Positions 27,552-37,215 of a DNA stretch of 64,000 bases are shown here, one piece after another. The notes below the pieces were generated by a model. That model did not search any database. It worked only from the letters and a program-made list of their open reading frames with translations, and was not told where the DNA came from. Made by a program: the position numbers and the translations under genes. Location: contig JAHENZ010000229.1 in NCBI GenBank assembly GCA_018609755.1, positions 1-64,000 on the forward strand, read 5' to 3'. How positions within the stretch are numbered: position 1 is the first letter of the stretch; each line of letters opens with the position of its first letter. The DNA is from Salinivenus sp. GTDB taxonomy: Bacteria; Bacteroidota; Rhodothermia; Rhodothermales; Salinibacteraceae.

Positions 27552-27745
27552 GACAGCAACTTCGGCTCGGTATGGAGCGAACAACTCTAAAGTGCGACCG
27601 ACTTCCTCCTATAGGTCAAGTATACACTCACATCCTCCGCAAAGCAACCAAAAAAGTGGCTCATCAAGGAAACACCCCCCCCAAACAACAGCAAAGCCGC
27701 TTCCTCCCAGCAGAACTGGACGAAGCGGCCGAGCCGAATAGAAAA

Positions 27746-27822
27746 TGGTCGGGACAGCCGGATTTGAACCGGCGACCTCCGCTCCCCCAGAGCGGTGCGC
27801 TACCGAGCTGCGCCATGTCCCG
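27746..27822 (-). tRNA. tRNA-Pro (anticodon GGG)
   Basis: The gene is 77 nt on the minus strand, from 27822 down to 27746. The 7-bp acceptor stem is CGGGACA with TGTCCCG, followed by discriminator A and an encoded CCA. The D arm, a 5-bp anticodon stem CCGCT/AGCGG with loop CTGGGGG (anticodon GGG), a 5-nt variable region and a T arm GCCGG-TTCAAAT-CCGGC all fold. Confidence 0.97.
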
Positions 27823-28044
27823 AAAGCACCCATCTGTAATGAGGAAAATGAGTCGAGGTTCTGTATCATCCTCCCGATAGATAAGCGTCAGCTGTGAGTT
27901 CTCGACGAATCCATCATACAAAGTCGAGAATCGGGAATGTGCGAGTTACACATTATTTTCAAAATACATCGAAGACGCTCGTACCGTTTTCGCGGTCATT
28001 AGTATCCATTTCCGCCTTTTCGAGACCCGTCTGCGAGGCCGCTC

Positions 28045-30003
28045 ATGCGTGACGTATTGCTGTTTCTTCTCATACTACTTCTTTGTTTCGGACGCTCAAC
28101 GCCTACCCAAGCCCAAACCGATCGGTCCTCCGAATTTCGGCCGGAAGCTGTGTGGCAACCTGCCGCCGCCGATCGCTATGGTGCGTCTCATGACCTCGGG
28201 AACGGCCATCCTGGACCGCAATACTGGCAGAACCACGTGGACTACCGCATCGACACCCGCCTCGACACCTCGGCGAACGTACTTCGGGGCTCGGTAGAGT
28301 ATACGTACACGAATAATAGCCCTACTCCCCTCCATTCGATCTGGATCATCACTGGACGCTCCTCTAACAGAGAACTGATCGACGGATCCGACCCAACGCC
28401 TCAAAGTTCCCCAATCCACATCGACAACGTCTCCGTGGTAAGCGAAAAGCAAGGCATTGCCTCCACGGCTGCAAGCGGGAATCGCAGGCAGATTCGGCTA
28501 TTAAATCCAGTGTCTGCCCACGGCGATACGGTAAAGATTACTCTTGACTATCAGGTATCTATTTCGTTCGAGGGCGACCTTCCTACGAGAATGAGTACTC
28601 CCGGGGGAGTGATGTACGAAATTGGACACTGGTTTCCGCGCGTCGCGGCATACAGTAAACGGCACGGCTGGGCCGAGGCGCCCGCCCAAACGCCCGCAAC
28701 CGCCCTCGCCGAATACGGATCATTCAACTATTCCTTGACCCTCCCCTCCGAGCTGATTGTAGCTGGCTCGGGAACGCTCATGAATCCGGATGCGGTGCTC
28801 ACATCGGATCAGCGTCGGCGGCTCATGCGCGCTCGGGACAGTGAGAGAAAAGTGGCGATCATCACGCCGGATCAGGCAGGAACTACAGACACACGCCCCA
28901 AACAAGGGGGACAGATCACTTGGAAGTTCCAGATGAACGGCGTGCGGGACGTGGCGTGGGCGGCATCGCCGTCCTTCATATGGAATGCGGCACGGTTTGA
29001 ACGGAAGGAGCAACGAGACGGACTCGTAATGTCGTATTATCCCCGATCTTCCATGGGAGGAGAAGCCTGGAATCGCTCGACCGCCCACATGCAGAAGACG
29101 ATGGAGTTCTTCTCCAAGCAGCTGCCCCCTTACCCGTGGAACACAAGCATCAATGTTGCCGGACCTGTTGGTAACCGGTCATTCCCGGGGCTCTCCTTCT
29201 GCTCCGCCACCTCGACCGGGCCCCGGCTGTTCTCGTGCACCGCCCAAAATGTGAGCCGGAACTGGTTTTCGGTCATGGTCGGCACCAATACAGAACGACA
29301 CCCGTGGATGACGGAAGGATTGAGCACCGCGATGAGCGTTCTGGCACATCGCTCTCTATATGAGGGCGAGTTTGCCCCGAAACAGGACAGCACATTTGCA
29401 CCCGAAGGCGCCTCGCCTGCACAGGGACTTCGTAGTGTGATGACGGATCCAGAATCGCCGTCAATTCTGACGCCCCCTGTCCTCCAAAGGACGCGATGGC
29501 GGACCACGCTGGCATCGTACAAGCCCGCTTATGGATTTCTGCTACTTCGGGAATATGTACTGAGTCCTCGAGAATTTGACGACGCTCTGCACCAGTACAT
29601 CCAACGATGGGCCTACCGTCAGCCTGCCCCCGCAGACTTCTTCAACTCAATTGAGGATGCCACCGGCACGGACCTCTCCTGGTTTTGGACCGGCTGGTTC
29701 AACCGCGCATGGGCCATCGATCAGGCCGTAACAGACATCTCCTATAGAAATGGGACCCCGGAAGAGGGGGCTTCCATCACCCTTCAGTTGTACCGCAGAC
29801 TTCCGATGCCGGTGAAGTTGAAGGTATCTGAAGTAGATGGGGACACCCACAGACTTCATCTTCCCGTCGAGATTTGGAAGAAAGGATCCCCCCACACTCT
29901 TCACCTACACACCGACAGCCGTCTCAAGTCGGTTCTAGCAGACCCAGACTATCAACTGCCAGACGTACGTCGCAAGAACAACCGGTGGTCGTCAAAGGAA
30001 TGA
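28045..30003 (+). CDS. Exported M1-type peptidase homologue lacking the zinc motif
   Basis: This 652-residue protein has a signal peptide (about residues 1-23) and the layout of gluzincin M1 aminopeptidases: an N-terminal beta domain and a catalytic domain ending in TERHPWMTEGLSTAM and GLLLLREY-like helices. The zinc-binding HExxH is replaced by QNVSR at 401-405, followed by the family's NWF. The GxMEN/GMEY substrate loop reads RSFPG (378-382). Only the third ligand, E424, survives. It cannot bind zinc in the usual way, so it is probably a pseudoenzyme with a binding or scaffold role in the envelope. The long intact frame argues against a pseudogene. Confidence 0.85.
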   Translation: MRDVLLFLLILLLCFGRSTPTQAQTDRSSEFRPEAVWQPAAADRYGASHDLGNGHPGPQYWQNHVDYRIDTRLDTSANVLRGSVEYTYTNNSPTPLHSIWIITGRSSNRELIDGSDPTPQSSPIHIDNVSVVSEKQGIASTAASGNRRQIRLLNPVSAHGDTVKITLDYQVSISFEGDLPTRMSTPGGVMYEIGHWFPRVAAYSKRHGWAEAPAQTPATALAEYGSFNYSLTLPSELIVAGSGTLMNPDAVLTSDQRRRLMRARDSERKVAIITPDQAGTTDTRPKQGGQITWKFQMNGVRDVAWAASPSFIWNAARFERKEQRDGLVMSYYPRSSMGGEAWNRSTAHMQKTMEFFSKQLPPYPWNTSINVAGPVGNRSFPGLSFCSATSTGPRLFSCTAQNVSRNWFSVMVGTNTERHPWMTEGLSTAMSVLAHRSLYEGEFAPKQDSTFAPEGASPAQGLRSVMTDPESPSILTPPVLQRTRWRTTLASYKPAYGFLLLREYVLSPREFDDALHQYIQRWAYRQPAPADFFNSIEDATGTDLSWFWTGWFNRAWAIDQAVTDISYRNGTPEEGASITLQLYRRLPMPVKLKVSEVDGDTHRLHLPVEIWKKGSPHTLHLHTDSRLKSVLADPDYQLPDVRRKNNRWSSKE

Positions 30004-30049
30004 CTGACACGGTGGAGCATTCCCTCTGAAAAACCGGACGAGGCGACGA

Positions 30050-31378
30050 TTAGCGTGCCACTGAGGACTGGTACGCCTGAAATCGACGTTCCATCGTCAT
30101 TCCCTCCCCTTCGTCTCCGTCATTCTCTTCCAAGAACTCCTCCAGGCGACGAAGACGTTCCTGCAAGTTCCTCGCGGAGAGGTAATCCTCGTCGAATAGG
30201 TCCGGATCATTCGTCCGGAGAGTGGTAATGTGCTCTACGGCCCGAGCGATGCCCATAGGAGAATACCCGGCTTCCGAGAGGAACGCTGCCGCTATGCGAT
30301 CGGCCTCCTTCTCGTACTTCAAGAGGCGATCATTAACGACCCGGCGGTAACTTTTCCGCATCATCTCGTTCAGGTCTTCTTCTACCTGCTGATACTTCTC
30401 GTCGTCCTCCCCGGTGGCCTCTTCCAACTCCGCAAATGCGGACTGGGACCGACGCTTGACCTCCCGTTCGGCCCGCTCCATCATGCCGTGATGCCGAACG
30501 ACGTGGGCAATTTCGTGAGCCAGTAGGCCCGCAAGCTGCGCTTCAGTCTCAAAGTGAGTAAAGATGCCTCGCGTCAAGAAGATGATGCCGCCCGGACAGG
30601 CAAAGGCATCGGGCCCGTTTCCCTCCACAATGACGACGTCAAACCTGTGGTCGTAATATGGAGTGTCTTCCGTAATCTGCTCCGTGAGAAGCGACAGATA
30701 CCGCTGCACCCGGGGCGCTTCCACGAGGCCTTTGCTCACGAGGCGCGTGGCAACCGCCATTCCCACCTGGCGTTCACGCACGGATGGATCGTAGGGCTCC
30801 AAGTCAACGTCGAGATCGCCAAGATCGAGGTCGGGATCTGCAGAACGGAGAGGCCGCCGGAAATGCTTTAGGTCGTTCGCCGTGATGCGAGGGGTACCCT
30901 GCAGATACGCCATCAACGATTCTACGGACCCCTCCTCCAACCCGTCGGCATGCATTTGAAATCCGCGAACCGCCGCGGCCACGCCCGTCTGAGTCGCTTC
31001 CTTGCTGGCCCATTCCTCTGCAATGTCCTCGGTCGTCACTTCTTCATTGGACTGCCCCCCCCGGACGCTCGTCTTCGCAATCCAACCCGTCCGATCATCC
31101 GGTAGGCGAACCCGAACCCATCCCTCTTTTCGCTCCAATACCCTCAGCGGGGTGTCCGGCTTCACGACCACGATCACTTTGTGGAAAGAGCCTGGCCCCT
31201 CCCGTACGTAGTTACTTGAGCGAGCCGTGACGACGACGTCATCGTCCGACCGTACGACCCTATCAGCCCCAACCACTGAACCGGCCGGACTGCAAAACAG
31301 GCCAAGCACCAGCACGACAAGAGACACGAAAATAGTCCGGCTCCCCGCAGCAAGATGCATAGCGTTTTCTGGGTTCAT
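30050..31378 (-). CDS. Exported M48-family metalloprotease with SH3 domain
   Basis: This 442-residue protein has a hydrophobic export signal (about 13-35), a bacterial SH3 domain (about 48-106, with NYVREGPG and GWVRVRLPDDRTGWI) and an M48 peptidase domain with HEIAH at 288-292 and a downstream Glu ligand in YEKEADRIAAAFL. This resembles BepA/LoiP-type proteases that act on outer-membrane proteins, here with an SH3 module that may bind wall peptides. I chose ATG at 31378. The frame extends to 31735 but would then overlap the cyclase gene. It lies 49 bp behind that cyclase, so both are likely cotranscribed. Confidence 0.92.
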   Translation of the reverse strand: MNPENAMHLAAGSRTIFVSLVVLVLGLFCSPAGSVVGADRVVRSDDDVVVTARSSNYVREGPGSFHKVIVVVKPDTPLRVLERKEGWVRVRLPDDRTGWIAKTSVRGGQSNEEVTTEDIAEEWASKEATQTGVAAAVRGFQMHADGLEEGSVESLMAYLQGTPRITANDLKHFRRPLRSADPDLDLGDLDVDLEPYDPSVRERQVGMAVATRLVSKGLVEAPRVQRYLSLLTEQITEDTPYYDHRFDVVIVEGNGPDAFACPGGIIFLTRGIFTHFETEAQLAGLLAHEIAHVVRHHGMMERAEREVKRRSQSAFAELEEATGEDDEKYQQVEEDLNEMMRKSYRRVVNDRLLKYEKEADRIAAAFLSEAGYSPMGIARAVEHITTLRTNDPDLFDEDYLSARNLQERLRRLEEFLEENDGDEGEGMTMERRFQAYQSSVAR

Positions 31379-31427
31379 TGGAGATCTGAACGGATACAAA
31401 AGGGGAGAGAGGTCTGAACGTGAGGGA

Positions 31428-33620
31428 CTATTTTCCGACCTCCATCTCATGAATCCCCTTCCAACTAGACGGAAGGGATTCTCCCGCTCGTTCTTCGACG
31501 CGTTGCTGATACACTGCAGCGGGCCCGTCGTCGGGATATTGATCGAGAACGTCCGCAAATGCCTGTCGGGCGCGCATCCACCGCTGGGTACGATATGCCG
31601 CGAGTCCCTCCTCGAAAGTTTCACGAGCCCGTTCTTGCGCCCCATTAAGCTCTCCATCAGGCGCAAGAACCTCAAAGACTCGAACGGGCTCTTTCTTGCC
31701 CGTAAGCCGAAGGAGATCAATCTCTCGAGCTTCAATCGCAGGCTCGGCCTCCTGGTACGTCCGTTCGCTGATGAGAATGCGAGTCCCGTACTGCTTATTG
31801 GCCTGCTCTAGCCGGGCCGCCACATTCACGGCATCCCCAATGGCCGTGTAATCCACCCGCCGCTCCGTACCGATGTTACCCACCACGATCTGACCCGTGT
31901 GGATGCCAATACGCGATTGAAACGGAGGGCGATCTGGATGGGACTGCTGGTCATAGAAATCCGAGAGCACCTCATCCATTTCAAGTGCAGCGAGACAGGC
32001 CTGGGCTGGATGATCGGGATCCTGCACCGGGGCTCCAAACACCGCCATGATCGCGTCCCCGATAAATTTGTCCACCATCGCCCGTCGGTCCAGTACCACG
32101 TCGGTCGACACACCAAAGTACTCGTTTAATCGCTGGACGACCTCCTGCGGACTCAACTGCTCCGCAACGGTCGTAAATCCCTTGATGTCGGAGAAAAATA
32201 CAGTAGCTTCGACCTCCTTTCCCCCCAAAGTGAGGGCCTCTGGATTTTGCACGACCTCATCGACGACCTGCGGGCTCACGTACCGCTGAAACATGGAGCG
32301 GAGTTCTCGTCGGCGACGTCCTTCAACCGCGTAGCTCATAGCAGAAGTAGCCGAAAACCCGACCACCAGAGCCAATCCTGGAGCCACAACGGGGATCCAC
32401 CAGCGCAGGAAATAGAACGCGGCCGCGGCAGCGCCGATGTATAATACCCATATCCCAAACGTCGCGAGGGCGGCACGGCCAATTCGACCCGGTCGAAGCG
32501 CAACGAGCCCCGCCCCAAGACAGGCCAGCATCAGAATAAACAGGTAGGTCCATCCCCCCGTGAAGTCGTGCAAGAAATGATCCTGATAAACATTGCTCAG
32601 GAACGTGGCAAAAATTTCCATACCCGGGTAGTCTCCGGTCCCCCCCACCGGAGTAGAATGCCGATCGTGGAGTCCTGCGGCAATTCCCCCAACGATAATC
32701 GTCTTATCCTTGAATCGCTGCGGAGGGACGATGGGATCGGACCCTAGTTGCATCCGGGCCGCCGAGACAATCAACGACTGAATGGAATAATATTGGTCTT
32801 CGAAAACCCCGTCGACGCCCCCTGGCCCGTACCAGTACAGGAGGAAGGCTCCTCTCGGCCCCACCGGAAGGTCCGCCAAAATCGACCACGCCGACGCCGC
32901 CGAAGAGTCGGCCAGGAGCGCTGAGACGCCAAGGTTGGGAAGGAGGAAACGATCTCGAAGCTGATACGCGAGCGGGACGCGTCGGACCACCCCATCCCCA
33001 TCGGCCTCCATGTTCACGGCTCCGAGCGCCGCTGCTCCCTCTTGAAACGACGGGATCGGCGCCAGGGCCCCTCGTCCAGATCGTACCCGGACCCGCTCCT
33101 CAACATTGTGGTTGAGAATGTGGGTAGAGTCAATCGGATTCGTCGTCGTGTCCGACTCCGTTAATTGCACGGCAAGCGTCACGTTGCCCGACCTGCGGAT
33201 CGCAGACGCAAATCGCTGATCCGACTGCTGTGCGCTCACGTTGGCACGCGGAAAGTCCGGTTCAGGAAACAGAATGTCGAACACCACCGTCCGGGCTCCT
33301 CCTTCCCGAAAGTAGTCCAGAAGCATTCCGTAATACTCCCGCGGCCAGGGCCACCCCACCTTCATCTGCCGACGTGTCCGGGAGATGCTGGCATCGTCAA
33401 TCGCCGCCAGTACGATCGAGGTGTCCACGTCTACCGGCCGGTTCAGGAATCGAAACCGGGCATCCAGCGTCGTGTGTTCAAATGAACGAAGGGCTCCCGT
33501 GGCAAAAAGCCCCGCAACGACCAGAAATGTTCCCCCCGCGCAGATCATTACCCGCATGAACCGCCCCCGTCCCTCCCCCACCGAGCGCAAGAACTCCCAT
33601 ACGGACGTTAGCATGAACAC
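31428..33620 (-). CDS. CHASE2-domain class III adenylate cyclase
   Basis: This 730-residue signalling enzyme has an N-terminal helix (about 24-44), an extracytoplasmic CHASE2 sensor (about 50-340), three helices (about 345-420) and a class III cyclase domain (about 460-640). Catalytic features are the metal-binding Asp in FFSDIKGFT, the second in FIGDAIMAVFGAP, the adenine-selecting Lys in MVDKFIGD with Asp in VDYTAIGD, and the transition-state Asn/Arg in NVAARLE. The substrate should thus be ATP. A TPR-like C-terminal tail follows (about 650-720). The sensed stimulus is unknown. The gene lies between the M48 and transglutaminase-like genes on the same strand. Confidence 0.94.
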   Translation of the reverse strand: MFMLTSVWEFLRSVGEGRGRFMRVMICAGGTFLVVAGLFATGALRSFEHTTLDARFRFLNRPVDVDTSIVLAAIDDASISRTRRQMKVGWPWPREYYGMLLDYFREGGARTVVFDILFPEPDFPRANVSAQQSDQRFASAIRRSGNVTLAVQLTESDTTTNPIDSTHILNHNVEERVRVRSGRGALAPIPSFQEGAAALGAVNMEADGDGVVRRVPLAYQLRDRFLLPNLGVSALLADSSAASAWSILADLPVGPRGAFLLYWYGPGGVDGVFEDQYYSIQSLIVSAARMQLGSDPIVPPQRFKDKTIIVGGIAAGLHDRHSTPVGGTGDYPGMEIFATFLSNVYQDHFLHDFTGGWTYLFILMLACLGAGLVALRPGRIGRAALATFGIWVLYIGAAAAAFYFLRWWIPVVAPGLALVVGFSATSAMSYAVEGRRRRELRSMFQRYVSPQVVDEVVQNPEALTLGGKEVEATVFFSDIKGFTTVAEQLSPQEVVQRLNEYFGVSTDVVLDRRAMVDKFIGDAIMAVFGAPVQDPDHPAQACLAALEMDEVLSDFYDQQSHPDRPPFQSRIGIHTGQIVVGNIGTERRVDYTAIGDAVNVAARLEQANKQYGTRILISERTYQEAEPAIEAREIDLLRLTGKKEPVRVFEVLAPDGELNGAQERARETFEEGLAAYRTQRWMRARQAFADVLDQYPDDGPAAVYQQRVEERAGESLPSSWKGIHEMEVGK

Positions 33621-33728
33621 GAGGAAAGATCTTTAAAAATGAGAGTGTGGGATAGACCTGTCGAGTTCTCGAGAATAGAACCGCTGTCAAACACTCTTCA
33701 GATCGCAGTTCAAACTGAGCGCAAAGAG

Positions 33729-35360
33729 CTAAAACGAGATCACCTCGGGCTCCTTCCCTTCCACGAAGGGCATCTCCATTCCAATACTGCTACCAATGTA
33801 GGTCGGATCGGCCAAAATATAGGTGTCCCCATTGACCGTCAGGGTCCGGTCATCGGAGGTCGGCGACAGTCCATCGCCCACTTTTACCGCTGTCGCCACG
33901 TGCCCGGGCCACTGCAATCCCACCAACTCCCGATCCATCAGGGTACGTGCAAGGTATGCAAAAAGCACCGCCCGATCCTCACAATCTGAGGCAGAGGCCG
34001 CCAATGACTCTTCAGGAAAGAGAAACCGCTCTTCCCCAAAGTTGTCGCGATCCCGCTGATACTTTGTGGCGAATTGCGTGAACCGAAGCAGGATGTTCAG
34101 AGCGTTTCTGGGCGATCGATCGGCCACGTGCGGTTGTAGCGCATTGACGAGCGACGCCTCCGCCACAGACGACACTCCCGACCGGAAAAGCACTCGGAGC
34201 TCTACGTTCGGGTATGCCCGAAGGTACTCAAGCACCGCGGGATTGTACTCATAGTCGATCGTATATCGCTGGTCGTCGTACGAAAACGAGGTGGAGCGGC
34301 TCTCCGTCGTCTCTCCCAGCGAGGGTACGTCAGTCTCGTCTAGTGTTAATACCCGATCAGCGCTCTCGTGCTGCCCCTCGTACGTGCGGAGAGAACCACT
34401 GCCCCCCTCCCCCACCATCAGGTAGTACCGCTGGCCGTCGACGCGCAGTTGAGGACGATTAAAGATCTGGCCATCAACCGGAAGCATGAGGAAAATGTCA
34501 TCGTCCCGGTATCCGACTCGTACCGAGTAGCCGGATTTGATCATCATAAACCAGGTCCACAGTGTGGGGTCGTTCGACCCGGCCTCACGTCCGTTCTGTT
34601 GGTAGAGATGATCGCTCAGGTTCCGGACGTAAACGTAATACCCCCAGTCGCTGAGACCTAACTCCTCGCGTCGTTGCTGGAGCGCCTTCAGGGTCGGGGA
34701 GTAGGACTGGCTGGCCAGTGCTGCCCAAAAGTCCCCAATGGATTCCTTCCCGGGCGCCCCCTCCACTGCCGGAGTAAGGGCGTCCGAGTATGGGATTGTC
34801 GTCTGAACGCCGAAAAACGACATGGACGCCTGGGACATACTAGCGTTTTCCTGCCTCTGCGGGCGCGAGGGGGACTGCGTTGACGGTGCGGACTCCGCAA
34901 CCGATTCAGTCGCCTGCCGCTCTTCGCCTTCCTCTTCTTCAGAAGGTGGCTCCGCGTCCACGTCCGGAGTCGTCTCCTCTGGGGATTCCTCGGGCTCTCC
35001 CGCGTCCGATACGGACTGAGAGGGGGATGCGTCGGAAGAACGCTCCTCTCCATCAGACGGCACTGAGCCCCCTGACTGCTCTAATCCCCCACTAACGGTC
35101 GGGATTTCTCGCGGTTTGTTGTCGATCGGACTTCCCATCCGGGCCTCAACGTCAACGTCCTTCCACTGCTTCTGCAGAAACTTTAGGAACGCCTGATCCT
35201 GCTCATTGAGATACTCTTCGTACTGTTGCTCCTGCTGTTTCCGCCATTCCTCGTAGTCTTTCTGGGCATATGCTGTCGACGAGCCGAGAAGCACACCAAT
35301 GGTGAGCAGGGACAGAACGTACGCGTACGATGAACAACTGGTAATCGAGATGTCGGACAT
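33729..35360 (-). CDS. Exported transglutaminase-like protein
   Basis: This 543-residue protein begins with a signal peptide (cleavage near AYAQ, about residue 33). A basic, Gln-rich helix (EEWRKQQEQQYEEYL) and an acidic Ser/Glu/Pro linker (about 90-180) follow. The C-terminal part carries a transglutaminase/protease-like triad: Cys in ASDCEDRAVLFAYLA, His in WPGHVATAV and Asp in YILADPTY. It may cleave or cross-link envelope proteins or peptides. It lies 108 bp upstream of the CHASE2 cyclase on the same strand, and both are probably expressed together. Confidence 0.82.
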   Translation of the reverse strand: MSDISITSCSSYAYVLSLLTIGVLLGSSTAYAQKDYEEWRKQQEQQYEEYLNEQDQAFLKFLQKQWKDVDVEARMGSPIDNKPREIPTVSGGLEQSGGSVPSDGEERSSDASPSQSVSDAGEPEESPEETTPDVDAEPPSEEEEGEERQATESVAESAPSTQSPSRPQRQENASMSQASMSFFGVQTTIPYSDALTPAVEGAPGKESIGDFWAALASQSYSPTLKALQQRREELGLSDWGYYVYVRNLSDHLYQQNGREAGSNDPTLWTWFMMIKSGYSVRVGYRDDDIFLMLPVDGQIFNRPQLRVDGQRYYLMVGEGGSGSLRTYEGQHESADRVLTLDETDVPSLGETTESRSTSFSYDDQRYTIDYEYNPAVLEYLRAYPNVELRVLFRSGVSSVAEASLVNALQPHVADRSPRNALNILLRFTQFATKYQRDRDNFGEERFLFPEESLAASASDCEDRAVLFAYLARTLMDRELVGLQWPGHVATAVKVGDGLSPTSDDRTLTVNGDTYILADPTYIGSSIGMEMPFVEGKEPEVISF

Positions 35361-35826
35361 AGCAGAGATGAGGTCAGTGACGGGACAACTTGGGACACGT
35401 CATCTCCACGCATCCGTCAAAACGCACGGGGCCGTCTTCAACATCTGCCCAGCATGCGACCATCTGCGAAATCCGAAGGAGGATTCCCGTTAGATAACCT
35501 CGTGCTGCGAGACGTGGGCACGCATGGGAAGACCCCGGATTTTGGTGGCGGCCTTGAACACGGGGTCACGACTCCACCGTACGCCACCTCGTTTTGAAAT
35601 TGCGGTACGTTGGAAGAATGCCGACAGACATTCCGGCCTACTCCCCTCCTCTTCGCTCTTGGCAGCTCCATGTGGAACGCCGAGCGACTGGATGAAGAGA
35701 GAAAGGGAAATAATCGTGTATCACCCCTAGACCGTGAGAATGAGAACATGCCTCCAGTTCCCAGGCGATCAACGCAAGATACGGTGCTCCAAGTCCGAGT
35801 AGGTCGCCGTGACTACATGGAGGCCC

Positions 35827-35940
35827 CTAAACTAGGAGGATACGCATGCTGCACATGGACAAACTGGCCGCCACCAAGCCGGCGGCGGCCAGGAATCCCA
35901 CAGGCACGAAAACAACTGGCAGGCCATCAGGCACATGCAT
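35827..35940 (-). pseudogene. Short CbiM-like membrane ORF overlapping the LPP20 stop
   Basis: The ATG overlaps the preceding stop as TAATG and opens a 37-residue frame starting MHVPDG and ending in one hydrophobic helix (VVFVPVGFLAAAGLVAASL). The N terminus is like that of CbiM, the membrane subunit of cobalt importers, whose Met1-His2 bind the metal. The frame stops after one helix, where CbiM has about 200 residues. It may be a truncated remnant or a small real membrane protein. The remaining gap down to 35361 shows no gene that I can support. A short GC hairpin lies within this ORF. Confidence 0.35.
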
Positions 35941-36548
35941 TAACGGTTGCTACCACCCTCTGTACTCTGAGAGGCCATGCCTCTCTGCTGCTCCCTCTCA
36001 TACTCGTCGACAGCCTCCTTCATTTCCTTGAATGCCTGGCTGGACCGGAAGCGTGTATACATCTCGTCGTTCTTATCCATGCTGTTGATCTTCGATAGAA
36101 ACTGCTGGGCCGCCTCCCCAACGGGCAGCTCCATCAGAACGTACGCACGCCAGGTCCCGTCATCTTGCTGAAACACCTCCTTCTCCCTTGGGCTCGTCCC
36201 CTTAAGGACCTTACTGGTGATTTCCTTCTGAGCCTCCGTGTACTGCTGTCGCAGCTCGTCCCCAACTTCTTCAGTGAACGACTTCGTCATGCTCTCGATC
36301 TTGGTCTCGAGGTTGGCTGCGAGATCGCCACGAGCACCGGTCGTTGCCTTGTCGATGGCCACCTGCATTTTTTGCGAAGTCGCGGAATTCGCCGCATAAA
36401 CGTAGTTTGTCTCCTCAGGGGTCTCCAGATACCACTCCGGCACCTCTCGTCCCCCCGCCTGCGGTTCCGAAGATCCACAGCCTGCCAAAACGACAGCGAC
36501 GAGTAAAAGACTGAGAAGGGAAAGTGGCGATCGTGCGTGCTGAGTCAT
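35940..36548 (-). CDS. LPP20-family lipoprotein
   Basis: This 202-residue protein has a lipoprotein signal with lipobox VLAGC (Cys at about residue 24), followed by an LPP20-like domain: PEWYLETPEETNYVYAANSATSQKMQVAIDKATTGARGDLA, with a C-terminal helical stretch. Such proteins are small outer-membrane lipoproteins, and in several groups they appear near peptidoglycan- or pilus-related exported proteins. I chose the ATG at 36548, just before the hydrophobic segment. A short ORF overlaps its stop. The transglutaminase-like gene follows after 580 bp on the same strand. Confidence 0.85.
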   Translation of the reverse strand: MTQHARSPLSLLSLLLVAVVLAGCGSSEPQAGGREVPEWYLETPEETNYVYAANSATSQKMQVAIDKATTGARGDLAANLETKIESMTKSFTEEVGDELRQQYTEAQKEITSKVLKGTSPREKEVFQQDDGTWRAYVLMELPVGEAAQQFLSKINSMDKNDEMYTRFRSSQAFKEMKEAVDEYEREQQRGMASQSTEGGSNR

Positions 36549-36818
36549 GGGTCTTATCATGGCCGTAGAGATGATGGTGAATGAAGCAAACGAACAGTGA
36601 GCAGTCTCGGCTCAAAGACGTGAAATTCTTGTGTGCTATCACTGCCTCACAGAGAGCATGTTTCCATACACATCAGTCAACGTCTGATAGAATACTGTGC
36701 ACTGTGCACAGGTACATGTCTTGAGATGAGACTCTGCAAAGAGATCAGTCCGTAAACAGATCTAGGCTTTTTCTCAAAGGCTGAGGACTTCCGCCAGAAA
36801 AGATTTGTAGAGCGTTTG

Positions 36819-37121
36819 TCACAACTCCTCACGAAGATCCACGAGGAAGTCCCGAAGGTCCCGAAGTCGTTCCTGGAATTCCTGACTATCTTTCGAACGA
36901 CGAATGGCCTGACGAGCCCCTTCAATGGTATACTTCTCGTCTTTCAGTAGATATCGGATTCGTTCGATGGTCTCGATGTCGTCGTCGGTGTACACCCGCC
37001 GACCCGCCCGATTTTTTCGCGGACTGAGCTCCTCAAATTCTTGCTCCCAATAGCGAAGGACGTGGGGATCGTACCCCACGATGTCGCTTACCTCTCCGAT
37101 TGAGTAATACAGCTTCTCCAT
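36819..37121 (-). CDS. MerR-family transcriptional regulator
   Basis: This 100-residue protein is little more than the winged-helix MerR DNA-binding domain (YYSIGEVSDIVGYDPHVLRYWEQEF ... YTDDDIETIERIRYLL) and a short helix with acidic and basic residues. It lacks an effector domain, as in HspR- or MlrA-like short members. The ATG at 37121 matches the domain start. The upstream frame overlaps the end of sbcC. A partial copy of the ATAACGG motif lies about 35-45 bp upstream. Confidence 0.9.
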   Translation of the reverse strand: MEKLYYSIGEVSDIVGYDPHVLRYWEQEFEELSPRKNRAGRRVYTDDDIETIERIRYLLKDEKYTIEGARQAIRRSKDSQEFQERLRDLRDFLVDLREEL

Positions 37122-37215
37122 CCTATAAATCTGCGCTAGACGAGTCCAAGTGATATAACGGAAGCGAGGATGGAAACCGGACATGATGCTGTAATCCCAG
37201 AACCACCACGCGCTA

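Noticed and set aside
31428-31735. N-terminal extension of the M48 protease
   Set aside because: The frame is open but it overlaps the end of the cyclase gene, and the signal peptide is best placed from the ATG at 31378.
35438-35749. A 103-codon minus-strand frame between the lipoprotein and transglutaminase-like genes
   Set aside because: Composition is Arg/Ser/Pro-rich without motifs. I keep only the short CbiM-like ORF in that gap, at low confidence.
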